64,000 nt of DNA, taken from Solimonas flava DSM 18980. Its GTDB lineage: Bacteria > Pseudomonadota > Gammaproteobacteria > Nevskiales > Nevskiaceae. The notes under the pieces were generated by a model that made no database searches, was not told the DNA's origin, and saw only the letters and a list, made by a program, of their open reading frames with translations. The translations under genes were made by a program, and so were the position numbers. The stretch covers positions 194,530-258,529 of the forward strand of contig NZ_AUFV01000008.1 of the NCBI RefSeq assembly GCF_000426685.1. Direction: 5' to 3'. This document shows, piece after piece, positions 1-8,801 of this stretch (positions are counted from its first letter, which is position 1; each line of letters begins with the position of its first letter).

Positions 1-973
1 GCTCGCGCAGCGCGCCGTACAGGCGGTCGAGCTTCTTGCGCGCCTCGGCGACGACCTCGTCGTTCCAGTCGAGCGGCTGGCGATAGTGGGCGGTCAGCAG
101 CACGAGGCGGATCACCTCGCCCGGCATCGACTTCAGCAGCTCGTGCACCAGCAGCACGTTGCCGACCGACTTCGACATCTTCTGGCTGTCGATGTTGAGA
201 AAACCGTTGTGCAGCCAGTAGCGCGCGAAGGTCTTGCCGCCGTGCGCGCAGGTCGACTGCGCGATCTCGTTCTCGTGATGCGGAAAGATCAGGTCGTGAC
301 CGCCGCCGTGAATGTCGATGGTCTCGCCGAGCAGCGCCTCGGCCATCGCCGAGCACTCGATGTGCCAGCCGGGCCGGCCGCGGCCCCAGGGCGAATCCCA
401 GCCCGGCTGGTCGGCCGCCGACGGCTTCCACAGCACGAAGTCGCCGGCGTGCTTCTTGTACGGCGCGACCTCGATGCGGGCGCCGGCCATCAGCGACTGC
501 TCGTCGCGCTTCGACAGCGCGCCGTATGCCGGGAAGCTCAGCGTATGGAACAGCACGTGGCCGTCGGCGACGTAGGCGTGGCCGCTGGCGATCAGGCGCG
601 AGATCATGTCGATGATCTGCGGCAGGTGCTCGGTGACGCGCGGCGTGAAATCGGGCGGCAGCGCGCCGAGCGCGGCCATGTCGTCGTGATAGATCGCCGC
701 GTAGCGGTCGGTGATGACGCGGATGTCGACGCCTTCCTTCTTGGCGGCGGCGTTGATCTTGTCGTCGATGTCGGTGATGTTGCGGACGTAGACGACCTTC
801 GGATAGCGGCGGCGCAGCACCCGCGCCAGCACGTCGAAGACCACGACCGGACGCGCGTTGCCGATATGCGCGTAGCTGTAGACCGTCGGCCCGCAGACGT
901 ACATCGTGATCCGGCTCGGATCGAGCGGGACGAATTCTTCCTTGCGGCCGGAAAGCGTGTTGTGGAGCTGCAT
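1..973 (-). CDS. cysS: Cysteinyl-tRNA synthetase, N-terminal 324 residues (cut by window edge)
   Basis: Class I aminoacyl-tRNA synthetase that charges tRNA-Cys with cysteine in the cytoplasm. The visible part starts [14 protein letters not shown]. It holds the zinc cysteine and HIGH-like signature (C27GPTVY then H36IGN), the zinc-site stretch [10 protein letters not shown], and K265MSKS, the ATP-binding loop, in the right order for CysRS. The full enzyme is usually about 460 residues, so roughly the last third lies beyond base 1. The ATG at 971-973 is the only sensible start because the family begins exactly there. The gene is read leftward and no partner is visible in this window. A short membrane peptide gene lies upstream on the same strand. 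Identification is secure. Confidence 0.97.
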   Translation of the reverse strand, partial: MQLHNTLSGRKEEFVPLDPSRITMYVCGPTVYSYAHIGNARPVVVFDVLARVLRRRYPKVVYVRNITDIDDKINAAAKKEGVDIRVITDRYAAIYHDDMAALGALPPDFTPRVTEHLPQIIDMISRLIASGHAYVADGHVLFHTLSFPAYGALSKRDEQSLMAGARIEVAPYKKHAGDFVLWKPSAADQPGWDSPWGRGRPGWHIECSAMAEALLGETIDIHGGGHDLIFPHHENEIAQSTCAHGGKTFARYWLHNGFLNIDSQKMSKSVGNVLLVHELLKSMPGEVIRLVLLTAHYRQPLDWNDEVVAEARKKLDRLYGALRE

Positions 974-1036
974 GGGCACGGGCTGGCGAAAAACCCGCGC
1001 AGGATACCCGCAGCGCCGGCGGAAGTCAGGCGCCGG

Positions 1037-1162
1037 TCAGCGCAGCACCGACAGCAGCAGCATGCCGCTGAACAGGCCGGCGGTGAATCCCCAGAAGCAC
1101 CAGACATAGCGCCGCTTGAAACGCTCGCGCCCGATCTCGGCATCGAAATACTTCAAACCCAT
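1037..1162 (-). CDS. Small single-pass membrane protein, 41 aa, function unknown
   Basis: A 41-codon frame beginning MGLKYFDAEIGRERFKRRY and ending in a hydrophobic segment of about 20 residues (VWCFWGFTAGLFSGMLLLSV). The layout is a charged, positive N-terminal half and one C-terminal membrane helix. A good Shine-Dalgarno run AGAGGA lies eight bases before the ATG, which supports translation. It sits 64 bases upstream of cysS on the same strand and may share its transcript. I do not recognise the family. No catalytic residues can be assigned, so function is left open. A chance frame is possible, but the ribosome site and clean amphipathic-to-hydrophobic layout argue for a real gene. Confidence 0.55.
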   Translation of the reverse strand: MGLKYFDAEIGRERFKRRYVWCFWGFTAGLFSGMLLLSVLR

Positions 1163-1299
1163 CGGCGAAATCCTCTGATGTGACGGCTCGCAGAGAGCAC
1201 ATCATCGTGCAAGAAGCATGCAGTTCGATGACGCGCATGCTTCGCCTCGCGGCACCTTAGGCGAACCGCGATCGAGCGGGTAAGCCCCAGTTCTGGGGA

Positions 1300-2397
1300 T
1301 CAGCGCGCGGTGCGGGCGGCCTCGCCGGACGACGATGGCGCCGCGCTCGCCGCCAGACGCGCCAGTTCAGCGCGACGTGCACCTTTATCGAGCCGCGACA
1401 AGCGCTCCGCGGCGGCATAGAAACGCGACCAGTCGCCGCCGTTTTCGACGAACAGCGCGGCGAACGCCGGCAGGTCGGCATCGTAGAGGCCGAACGGCAG
1501 CAGCCGCGCATTGTTGAGCGGCGCGGTCTCGAAGAAACCGTCGTAGTCGCCATGGCCCTGCCAGGCGCCGTCGCGCAGCGCGCGGTACTGCGCGCGCAGC
1601 TCGTCGAACACCGCCTGCTTGCGCGTACGCATCACCGCTGCGTCGAGCGGCTCGCGATACAAGGCCGCGAGCCGCTCGCGGGCCGCCAGCACCAGCGCGG
1701 TGAACTGCTCGCGCCGCTGCCGGCGCGGTGCCAGCTCGGCGCCGCCGAGCTGCGGGTTCAGCGCCAGGTACTCGCGCAGTCCCTGCTCGCCGACGAATTC
1801 GGCGAACGACTCGTTGAAGCGGGTGTCGTGCTTGACGTACAGCTTCTGGTGCGCGAGCTCGTGGAACAGCGTCGCGATCAGCGTCGCGTCGTCCCAGCGC
1901 AGCATCGAACTGAGCAGCGGATCATCGAACCAGCCGAGCGTCGAGTACGCCGGCACGCCGCCGACGTAGACGTCGTCGCCGCGCTCGCGCAGGCGCGCCG
2001 CCGCGGCGCGCGCATCGGCCTCGGCGTAAAAGCCCTGGTAGCCGACGCAACCGGCGATCGGAAAACAGTGCTCGAGCGCGTCGACCGAGAACTCGCGCGT
2101 CGCGAACACGTTCCAGACCACGTACGGACGGTGCAGCGCGACATAGCTGCGATAGCTGCCGTTGTCCGGCAGGCCGAGCGCACCGACCGCCCAGCTGCGC
2201 GCGTCGCGCACCGTCTGCAGGCGCGCCTTGAGACGCGGATCGACGTCGGGATCGTCGAGCAGCCGGGCGATCGGCTGGCGGGCGCGCAGCAGCGCGATCT
2301 GTCCGGACACGGCCTGCGCGTAATAGCCGATCGTGCTGCAGGCGCCGAGCAGCAGGCTGCCGCACAGGGTCAGGATTACCAGCGGCAGGCGGCGCAT
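1300..2397 (-). CDS. Zinc aminopeptidase-like lipoprotein (PF10023-type)
   Basis: 365 residues. A signal peptide with lipobox LLLGAC (Cys20) predicts an envelope lipoprotein. H179ELAHQ is the HExxH zinc site, and FNESFAEFVGEQG about 14 residues later supplies the downstream Glu, the arrangement of the proteobacterial 'putative aminopeptidase' family (COG4324). Residues before the zinc site include the family-like stretch YVGGVPAYSTLGWFDDP. The ATG at 2397 is preferred to the TTG one codon earlier. The C-terminus is Ala/Ser-rich and looks dispensable. The gene is divergent from the serine hydrolase lipoprotein gene across a 75-base gap, so both may serve envelope peptide or ester turnover. The substrate is unknown. 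Confidence 0.85.
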   Translation of the reverse strand: MRRLPLVILTLCGSLLLGACSTIGYYAQAVSGQIALLRARQPIARLLDDPDVDPRLKARLQTVRDARSWAVGALGLPDNGSYRSYVALHRPYVVWNVFATREFSVDALEHCFPIAGCVGYQGFYAEADARAAAARLRERGDDVYVGGVPAYSTLGWFDDPLLSSMLRWDDATLIATLFHELAHQKLYVKHDTRFNESFAEFVGEQGLREYLALNPQLGGAELAPRRQRREQFTALVLAARERLAALYREPLDAAVMRTRKQAVFDELRAQYRALRDGAWQGHGDYDGFFETAPLNNARLLPFGLYDADLPAFAALFVENGGDWSRFYAAAERLSRLDKGARRAELARLAASAAPSSSGEAARTAR

Positions 2398-2472
2398 CAA
2401 CGTTCCGTATTGCGTTATCGTGACAGCACAAGGACATCAGAGGCACACGATAGTGCCATGGGGAGAATCGTC

Positions 2473-4311
2473 ATGAAGCGCCATCCGTGCGCGCGAGTCC
2501 TGCTCGCGCTCGTCACCGTCGCTGCGCTCGCCGCCTGCGGCAGCAGTTCGTCGACCGGCGCCGGCGCGCCGCGCGTACCGGTCACCGAGAGCCGCGACGG
2601 CACGATCTACCGTCAGGAAATCCCGGTCGCCAGGACCGGCGACACCATCGTCGTGCAGGTCTTCGAGCCGACGCATCTGGAGAAGGGCAAGCGCTATCCG
2701 CTCGTGCTGCAGGGCCACGGCTACGGCGGCTCGCGCGAGACCGAGGCGCCGGACGGCAGCTTCATCCGGCGCCTGATCGACGCCGGCTATTACGTGATCT
2801 CGATCGACCAGCGCGGCTTCGGCCAGTCGACCGGCACGGTGCGCGTGATGTCGCCGGACTACGAGGGCCAGGATCTGATCGCCGTGCTCGACTGGGCCGA
2901 GAACCTGCCCGGCCTCGCCCGCCGCGACAACGGCAAGATGCGGGTCGGCGCCTACGGCAGTTCGTACGGCGGCATGTACCAGCTGCTGCTGTACGCCGCC
3001 GATCCCGAACACCGCCTGCGCGTGCTGGCGCCGGACATCACGCCGCACGACCTTACCTACTCGCTCGACCCGAACGACGTCGTCAAGTCCGGCTGGGGCC
3101 TGGCGCTGGTCGCCGGCGGCGAAGCCTCGGTGACGCAGATCCTCGACCCGGCGAATCCGCTCGGCACCGTGCAGTCGCTGCTGCAGCAGGTCGCCGAAGG
3201 CGGCACGCGCGAGGACGCCGCAATCGTCGAGATCCTCGCCACCGCCGGCGTCACCAACCACTTCAGCGAAGCCGGCACTCACTTCATGAAGTACCACAGC
3301 CTCGCGTACTTCTGCGAAGGCCAGCCGGCCGGCGCGCAGAACTTCCTCCTGGCGACACCCGACCCGCTCGAAGTCGCACCCGAGCGGCCGCCGGCCGCCG
3401 ACGTGCTGCTGACGCAGGGTTTTCGCGACACGCTGTTCAACTTCAACGACGGCCTGCACAACTACGAATGCCTGAAGGCGCTCGGCGGCGACGTGCGCCT
3501 GCTGACGCACCAGACCGGCCACATCCTGCCGCTGTCGCTCGGCACCGCCGGACTCGAGAATCCGCTCGATCCGTTCTACGCGGCGCTGACGCTGCCCGGC
3601 TTCCAGGACGCCGGTGGCACGCGCAGTTGCGGCTCGCTGGACCTCGACGACGTGCAGTTCGCCTGGTTCGAGGACAAGCTGCAGCAGCGCGCTTCGGTCG
3701 ACGCGGTGCTGAGCACCGGCAGGAACGTCTGCCTGAGCCTGGCCGAAGGCGATGCGGTCGAGACGCGCGAGGTGCCGCGCGGCGGGACGCGCTTCGCGAT
3801 CGACGGCAGCACGCCGCAGCTCAACAGCCTGCTCGGCGTCGCCGGTTCGCTGCTCGGCAACGGCCTGCGCGACAGCGTGCTGCTCGCCAACCAGACGCTG
3901 TACACGGTACCGGCCGGCGGCGCGGTGCTGGCCGGCGTGCCGCTGCTGCAGCTCGATCTCGAAGGCCTGTCCGGCCTCGAACAGCAGAATTGCGCGACGA
4001 CGCTGGTGCAGCTCGGCTGCGACCCGATCCTGTTCCTGGCGATCGGTCACCGTCCGCCCGGTCAGGAACGCTGGGACATCATCGACGACCAGATCACCCC
4101 GGTACGCGGCTTCGGCAGTCACGAGCTGGAAATGAACGGCATCGCCGAACGCCTCGGCGAAGGCGACGAGCTCGCGCTGCTGATCTACGCCTTCCACGCG
4201 CAGTTCCCGATCACCTGGTCGCGCGACCTGCTGGTGCCGGCGCTCAAACTCAGCGGCAGCGTCGAGCTGCCGCTGCTCGGTCCGGCGACGATCGTGCACG
4301 ACGGCGTCTGA
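2473..4311 (+). CDS. Secreted alpha/beta hydrolase lipoprotein (S15 X-Pro peptidase-like N-terminal fold)
   Basis: 612 residues starting MKRHPCARVLLAL with a lipobox ending at Cys22, so anchored in the envelope. An alpha/beta hydrolase core follows: HGYGG oxyanion region, IDQRGFGQS, then G162SSYGG with nucleophile Ser164, and plausible acid Asp319 (FRDTLFN) and His350 (TGHILP). The core resembles the S15/CocE hydrolases. The C-terminal 200 residues look like a separate beta-rich domain with several cysteines (for example QQNCATTLVQLGC). The start is set by GGGAGA six bases upstream; the open frame continues upstream to 1552 but lies antisense to the neighbouring gene. Peptidase versus esterase activity cannot be decided from sequence. 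Confidence 0.85.
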   Translation: MKRHPCARVLLALVTVAALAACGSSSSTGAGAPRVPVTESRDGTIYRQEIPVARTGDTIVVQVFEPTHLEKGKRYPLVLQGHGYGGSRETEAPDGSFIRRLIDAGYYVISIDQRGFGQSTGTVRVMSPDYEGQDLIAVLDWAENLPGLARRDNGKMRVGAYGSSYGGMYQLLLYAADPEHRLRVLAPDITPHDLTYSLDPNDVVKSGWGLALVAGGEASVTQILDPANPLGTVQSLLQQVAEGGTREDAAIVEILATAGVTNHFSEAGTHFMKYHSLAYFCEGQPAGAQNFLLATPDPLEVAPERPPAADVLLTQGFRDTLFNFNDGLHNYECLKALGGDVRLLTHQTGHILPLSLGTAGLENPLDPFYAALTLPGFQDAGGTRSCGSLDLDDVQFAWFEDKLQQRASVDAVLSTGRNVCLSLAEGDAVETREVPRGGTRFAIDGSTPQLNSLLGVAGSLLGNGLRDSVLLANQTLYTVPAGGAVLAGVPLLQLDLEGLSGLEQQNCATTLVQLGCDPILFLAIGHRPPGQERWDIIDDQITPVRGFGSHELEMNGIAERLGEGDELALLIYAFHAQFPITWSRDLLVPALKLSGSVELPLLGPATIVHDGV

Positions 4312-4390
4312 CGGCGCTGACAGGCGGCGCGGCGGCGTGGAGGCGGCCGTCGCGCCGCCGTATGATGGCGGCCCCGTGCCGCCCCCGCCC

Positions 4391-5410
4391 ATGAACGCTC
4401 CCACGCCTGCCGTCAGCCGCGCCGATCTGGTCGCCTGGGCCCTGAGCGCCGTCGCGCTCGGCCTGATCCTCGAACTGCATCTGCTGCCCTCGCTGCTCGC
4501 CGGCCTGCTGGTCTTCGAACTGGTCGACGTCCTGACGCCGCGCCTGGCGCTGCGCGCGCTCGGCCGCGACGGCCCGCGGCTGCTGGCGGTGACGCTGATC
4601 GCGACGATCGTCATCGCCGTGCTCGCGTCGGCCGGCGTCGGCATCGTCGCCTTCCTGCGCAACAGCGACGAAAGCCTGCCGCTGCTGATGCGCAAGATGG
4701 CGCAGATCATCGAGGACGCGCGCACGCGCCTGCCGGCGGACCTGCTCGCCTACGTGCCGGCGGACGCCGAAACGCTGCGCCAGAAGCTCGTCGACTGGCT
4801 GCGCTCGCACGCCGGCTCGCTGCAGCTCGCCGGGCGTGATCTCGGCCGCTCGCTGGTGCACATCCTGATGGGCATGATCATCGGCGCGCTGCTGTCGCTG
4901 CAGAAGGCCGCGCAGCACGGCGAACGCCGGCCGCTGAGCGAGCGCATCGCCGAGCACGCCGAACGCCTCGCCGCCGTGTTCCGCCGCGTGGTCTTCGCGC
5001 AGTTCTGGATCTCGGCGATCAACACCTTCTTCACCTGGCTCTACCTCGGCGTCGCGCTGCCGGCCTTCGGCATCGACCTGCCGCTGACCAAGACGCTGCT
5101 GGCGATCACCTTCATCGCCGGCCTGCTGCCGATCCTCGGCAATCTGATCTCCAACACGGCGATCATCATCGTCAGCCTCAGCCAGGGCCTGCCGGTCGCC
5201 GCCGCTTCGCTGGCCTATCTCGTCGTCATCCACAAGCTCGAATACTTCCTCAACGCGCGCATCATCGGCTCCAACATCAAGGCGCGCGCCTGGGAGCTGC
5301 TGGTGGCGATGCTGGTGATGGAAGCGGCGTTCGGCATTCCCGGCCTGATCGCCGCGCCGATCTTCTACGCGTACTTCAAGGAAGAGCTGCGCAGCCGGCA
5401 GCTGGTCTGA
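4391..5410 (+). CDS. AI-2E family transporter (permease, PF01594-like)
   Basis: 339 residues with about seven to eight hydrophobic segments: an N-terminal pair, a soluble middle portion, then a hydrophobic C-terminal half. It contains the family's conserved segments LLPILGNLISNTAIIIVSL and LEYFLNARIIGSNIKARAWELL, typical of the AI-2E exporter/permease superfamily. Members include exporters of autoinducer-2 and Na+/H+ antiporters, so substrate cannot be assigned. The ATG at 4391 is chosen because the upstream 18 codons are Pro-rich and overlap a TATGAT promoter-like box at 4361-4366. No Shine-Dalgarno is obvious. It ends five bases before the convergent stop of the MBL-fold gene. Confidence 0.85.
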   Translation: MNAPTPAVSRADLVAWALSAVALGLILELHLLPSLLAGLLVFELVDVLTPRLALRALGRDGPRLLAVTLIATIVIAVLASAGVGIVAFLRNSDESLPLLMRKMAQIIEDARTRLPADLLAYVPADAETLRQKLVDWLRSHAGSLQLAGRDLGRSLVHILMGMIIGALLSLQKAAQHGERRPLSERIAEHAERLAAVFRRVVFAQFWISAINTFFTWLYLGVALPAFGIDLPLTKTLLAITFIAGLLPILGNLISNTAIIIVSLSQGLPVAAASLAYLVVIHKLEYFLNARIIGSNIKARAWELLVAMLVMEAAFGIPGLIAAPIFYAYFKEELRSRQLV

Positions 5411-5414
5411 ACGC

Positions 5415-6386
5415 TCAGGCGCGCGGCGTCGCCTGCTGGTCGAGCCAGACACCGAGACCCTGCGCGTTGAGCTCGAGGTCGCTGTCGAGGATCGCGCCGA
5501 TCGCGTCGTCGGCGAGCGTGCAGCCGTGCGCGCGCAGCGCGGCGATCGCATCGCCGGTGAGCGCGCGCCGCAATTGCGCGTGGCGGTCCTGCACGCCGGC
5601 CAGTCCGGTCGCGATCCGCTCGTAGCGGGCGATGCCGTCGCCGAGCTCGCGCGCCAGCCGCGGCACCTCGCCGACGCGGCCATAGTGCGTCAGGTACATC
5701 CACTGCGGGGCGTATGACAGCAGGCGCGCGAGCGTCTGCCGCCAGGCTTCGGGTTCGAACTGCACCGGCGTCGTCGTCGGCATGATGAACGGCCCGGCCG
5801 CGGTATCGAACTCGCGATACGACAGCCCGAAGCTGTCGCCGGTGAAGAAGCCGCGGCTGGCGGCGTCCCAGACGCAGAAGTGATGGCGCGCATGGCCCGG
5901 CGAGTCGACGAACTCCAGCTCGCCGTCGCCGAACGGCAGGCGCAGGCCGTCGTCGGCGACGATCACGCGCGCTTCCGGCACCGGCGCGATCTCGCCGTAC
6001 ATGCGCTGTACCGCATCCGCACCGTAGACCGCCGAAGCGCCGGCGATCAGCTTGGCCGGGTCGATCAGGTGCCGCGCGCCGCGCGGATGCGCGACCAGCT
6101 TCGCGTTCGGCAGCGCCCGCATCAGCAGCCCGGCGCCGCCGGCGTGATCGAGGTGCACGTGGGTCGGAATCACGTAGTGCACGCGCTCGCGGGCCAGCCC
6201 GCGCGCCTCGAGCAGTGCCAGCAGCGCCGGCACGCCGGGTGAAGTGCCGGCCTCGACGAAGGCGAGATCGTCGCCGCGTTCGATCAGGTAACAGCAGGCC
6301 ATCTGCGGGCGGACCTGCTGGGTGTCGATGCACAGAATGCCGGCGTCGAGCGCGACGCAGGGCGCGGGGGAGATCAGGCTGTCCAT
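5415..6386 (-). CDS. MBL-fold metallo-hydrolase
   Basis: 323 residues. The metallo-beta-lactamase motif THVHLDHAGG gives the HxHxDH metal site. Later ligands are visible as DSPGHARHHF, TGDSFG and THYGR. The sequence resembles uncharacterised hydrolases of the glyoxalase II-like superfamily that act on thioesters or similar substrates. It lacks the C-terminal domain typical of GloB, having instead an alpha-helical tail of about 90 residues. No signal peptide, so cytoplasmic. The ATG at 6386 lies seven bases after a TAGGCT -10-like box and has no Shine-Dalgarno, so the mRNA may be leaderless. A GTG eight codons upstream is the alternative. The specific substrate is unknown. Confidence 0.85.
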   Translation of the reverse strand: MDSLISPAPCVALDAGILCIDTQQVRPQMACCYLIERGDDLAFVEAGTSPGVPALLALLEARGLARERVHYVIPTHVHLDHAGGAGLLMRALPNAKLVAHPRGARHLIDPAKLIAGASAVYGADAVQRMYGEIAPVPEARVIVADDGLRLPFGDGELEFVDSPGHARHHFCVWDAASRGFFTGDSFGLSYREFDTAAGPFIMPTTTPVQFEPEAWRQTLARLLSYAPQWMYLTHYGRVGEVPRLARELGDGIARYERIATGLAGVQDRHAQLRRALTGDAIAALRAHGCTLADDAIGAILDSDLELNAQGLGVWLDQQATPRA

Positions 6387-6393
6387 GCCGGCA

Positions 6394-6399
6394 AGCCTA
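6394..6399 (-). promoter_or_regulatory. -10-like box TAGGCT directly before MBL hydrolase start
   Basis: TAGGCT on the minus strand ends seven bases before the ATG at 6386. With normal spacing the transcript would begin at or next to the start codon. No clear -35 was seen. One of several such sites in the window; predicted by inspection only. Confidence 0.3.
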
Positions 6400-6418
6400 G
6401 CAGACGGCACGGCGCCGC

Positions 6419-7330
6419 TCAGGCGGCCTTGCTGTCGGCGGCGCGGCGCAGCAGCTCGACCAGTTCCTCACGGCGGTAGATGCCGAGCTTGCGGTAGATG
6501 CGCGAGGCGTGGTTGGCGACCGTGCTGATCGCGATCTCGTACTCGCGCGCGACGCTCTTGAAGGTCTTGCCGAGCGCCAGCGCGCGGGCGATCTCCTGTT
6601 CGCGCGGCGACAGCACATCGAGCGGATGCGGCCGGCGCGCGTTGAGCAGGAACAGCCTGCCCTCCGGCTTGACGCGGAAATGCAGGCTGCCGATCTGGAA
6701 CGGACCCGGCTCGTCGAGCCGCTCCGGCGGCAGCGCGAACGGCAGCGCCGTGAAATGCAGGTCGCCGAACTCGAGCGCGACCAGTTCACGGAAGCGGTCG
6801 CTGATCGCGTAGATCGCGCCGCCGGCATCGATCAGCGCCGCCGAGCCGCGCGAGCTGCGGCCCATCGCCATCAGCCACTCGTCGCGGCGCACGAACTGCT
6901 GCAGGCCGAGCGAAGCGGCCTGCACCAGGTGGCCGGCGGCGCGGCGCAGCGATTCGTGCGGCGGCGTCTCGGGTCCCGGCAGCAGCACCAGCACGCTGTG
7001 CAGCGACGAGCCGCGATGGCCGATCTTCAGCGCCAGCGCCTGCCGCGGCCGGCCGCCGGCATCGACGCCGAGCTGCAGCTCGCGCTGGCCCTGCGGAAAG
7101 CGCAATCCGGCCAGCGTCGCGGCGTCCAGCGCCAGCCCGGCCGGCCAGCGCGCGAACTCGCCGTCGGCGCCGTCGCGCGCACGGATCGTCCAGGCCCCGC
7201 CGTCGGCGCCGGCCCATTCGCAGAAGCGCTGCAAGGCCTCGGCCTGGAAGTGCTGCCAGTCCCGTTCGAAGGCCGCGCTGTAGACGGCTTCGATGAGGCG
7301 GTCGAGATCGCGGTGGGCGGGACCATCCAT
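6419..7330 (-). CDS. LuxR-family transcriptional regulator
   Basis: 303 residues. The C-terminal 65 residues form a LuxR/FixJ helix-turn-helix: LSPREQEIARALALGKT, then AISTVANHASRIYRKLGI, matching the DNA-recognition helix and the KLG signature. The first 220 residues show no receiver aspartate motif and resemble the GAF/PAS-like sensor regions of stand-alone LuxR regulators; the ligand is unknown. The start ATG at 7330 follows a TAGAAT promoter box at 7366-7371. The gene is downstream of the CDF transporter on the same strand with a 53-base gap and its own likely promoter. Targets cannot be told from the sequence. Confidence 0.85.
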   Translation of the reverse strand: MDGPAHRDLDRLIEAVYSAAFERDWQHFQAEALQRFCEWAGADGGAWTIRARDGADGEFARWPAGLALDAATLAGLRFPQGQRELQLGVDAGGRPRQALALKIGHRGSSLHSVLVLLPGPETPPHESLRRAAGHLVQAASLGLQQFVRRDEWLMAMGRSSRGSAALIDAGGAIYAISDRFRELVALEFGDLHFTALPFALPPERLDEPGPFQIGSLHFRVKPEGRLFLLNARRPHPLDVLSPREQEIARALALGKTFKSVAREYEIAISTVANHASRIYRKLGIYRREELVELLRRAADSKAA

Positions 7331-7365
7331 GGGTCGCGGTTCTGCTCGCTGGCTGTTCCGGTCCG

Positions 7366-7371
7366 ATTCTA
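7366..7371 (-). promoter_or_regulatory. -10 box TAGAAT for LuxR-type regulator gene
   Basis: TAGAAT on the minus strand in the 53-base gap between the CDF transporter stop and the regulator start, giving a leader of roughly 28 bases. No convincing -35 hexamer was found upstream. Confidence 0.35.
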
Positions 7372-7383
7372 GACCGCCCGCCC

Positions 7384-8307
7384 TCATCCGCGCCGCTCCG
7401 CGCTCCGCTCGAGCTGCTCGTCGTCGTGCGCGGCCGGGTCCTCGACCGGTTCCAGATGGGTCAGCACCGACAGCGGCCCGAGGCGCTCGGCGATCTCGTG
7501 CTCGATGCCCTCGACCAGGTCGTGGCCGCGCTGCACGCTCCAGGCGCCGGGCACCAGCACGTGCAGCGTCAGGAAGCGGCGGCTGCCGGCGGTGCGCGTG
7601 CGGATCGCGTGGAAGTCGATGCCCTGCTTCCGATAAGCCTCCAGCACCGTGTCGAGCGCGGCGCGCTCGTCGGCCGGCCAGGCGTGATCCATCAGGCCGC
7701 GGCCGGCGACGCCGAGCAGGTGATAGCCGGTCCACAGCAGGTAGCCCGCCACCGCGATCGCGACCAGCGCGTCGAGCACCAGCCAGCCGGTCAGCGCGAC
7801 CAGGGCCACGGCGACGACGATGCCGGCGGTAGTCCAGACGTCGCTCATCAGGTGGCGGCCGTCGGCGATCAGCGCCGGCGAGCGGTGCCGGCGGCCGACC
7901 TGCAGCAGCAGGCGCGCAACGACCAGATTCACGACCGCGGCCAGCACGCTGATCGCCAGGCCGATGCCCGGCTGTTCCAGCGGCTGCGGATGCAGCAGGC
8001 GCGGCAGCGCCGCGTAGCAGATGCCGAGCGCGGCGATGAAAATCAGCGCGCCCTCGAAGCCGCTCGAGAAGTACTCGGCCTTGCCGTGCCCGTAGGCGTG
8101 CTCGTCGTCCGGCGGCATCGCCGCCCAGCGCAGCGACGCGAACGCGGCAAGCCCGGCGCCGAGATTGACCAGCGATTCGAGCGCATCGGACAGCAGGCCG
8201 ACCGAACCGCTGTAGTGCCAGGCGACGAACTTGAGCAGCATCGTCAGCCCCGCCGCGGCAACCGACAGCAGCGCGTAGCGGGCCGGCGCGCCGAGTCCGC
8301 CGAGCAT
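7384..8307 (-). CDS. Cation diffusion facilitator (CDF) metal transporter
   Basis: 307 residues, about six membrane helices followed by a cytoplasmic C-terminal domain. Helix 2 carries SVGLLSDALESL and helix 5 carries DGRHLMSDVWTT, the paired metal-binding Asp/His positions of CDF exporters. The signature HAYGHGKAEYFSS follows helix 2. Family members export Zn2+, Fe2+, Co2+, Cd2+ or Mn2+ in exchange for protons; specificity cannot be read reliably here. The start overlaps the stop of the upstream CheW-like gene as TGATG, indicating translational coupling to the end of the Chp operon, an unexpected partner for a metal exporter. Confidence 0.9.
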   Translation of the reverse strand: MLGGLGAPARYALLSVAAAGLTMLLKFVAWHYSGSVGLLSDALESLVNLGAGLAAFASLRWAAMPPDDEHAYGHGKAEYFSSGFEGALIFIAALGICYAALPRLLHPQPLEQPGIGLAISVLAAVVNLVVARLLLQVGRRHRSPALIADGRHLMSDVWTTAGIVVAVALVALTGWLVLDALVAIAVAGYLLWTGYHLLGVAGRGLMDHAWPADERAALDTVLEAYRKQGIDFHAIRTRTAGSRRFLTLHVLVPGAWSVQRGHDLVEGIEHEIAERLGPLSVLTHLEPVEDPAAHDDEQLERSAERRG

Positions 8308-8801
8308 CACACTCCCGCCGTCGTCAGCGCCCGCGCGATCTCCGCTTCGAGCATATCGAGATCGGGAATCAGCGCCTCCTGGTTGGCGACGCGGGTGCGC
8401 GCCAGCAGCAGTTCGGGGCGGTCGCGCTCGCGCAGCGGCAGCGGCTGCAGCGCCGCGCGGTTCAGCGTGACCAGATGCGGATAGGCCTGGGTGATCAGCG
8501 CGAACTGACCGGACGGCAGGTGGCGGCCGTTCGAGTTCAGGACGACGACGCGCTCGCGGCGCGGATCGGACGCCGCTTCACCGCGGTTGAGCGGTTCGAA
8601 GCGCAGCACCGGCAACCGCCGGCCGTTCCATTCGAGCAGGCCCGGCAGCCATGGCGGCAGCCGCGGGTCCGGCTGCACGGCGTCGCGGGCAACGACCTCG
8701 GCGACCGCGAGGTTCGGCAGCAGCAGCGTGTCGCCGGCCAGCGCGATCAGCACCGCGTAGAGCTGCTGGCGGGTCGCCGGCGTAGGGGTATCGACCGTCA
8801 T
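8307..8801 (-). CDS. chpC: CheW-like chemosensory adaptor, ChpC position
   Basis: 164 residues forming a single CheW-like domain (YAVLIALAGDTLLLPNLAVAEVV at the start, LPGLLEWNGRRLPVLRFE in the centre, VVVLNSNG later). Such adaptors couple MCP receptors to the CheA-type kinase. It directly follows chpA with an ATGA overlap (8798-8801), the place held by chpC in the Pseudomonas pil-chp cluster, which is the reason for the symbol. No methylesterase (chpB) gene lies between them. ChpC may connect extra receptors to ChpA. The CheW assignment is firm; the chpC name rests on position. Confidence 0.75.
   Translation of the reverse strand: MTVDTPTPATRQQLYAVLIALAGDTLLLPNLAVAEVVARDAVQPDPRLPPWLPGLLEWNGRRLPVLRFEPLNRGEAASDPRRERVVVLNSNGRHLPSGQFALITQAYPHLVTLNRAALQPLPLRERDRPELLLARTRVANQEALIPDLDMLEAEIARALTTAGV

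Noticed and set aside
1552-2472. N-terminal extension of the alpha/beta hydrolase frame
   Set aside because: Antisense to the aminopeptidase-like gene; the real start has a ribosome site and lipoprotein signal at 2473.
2437-4725. 762-codon minus-strand frame opposite the hydrolase gene
   Set aside because: No recognisable domain and shadow-like composition; the plus strand has catalytic motifs.
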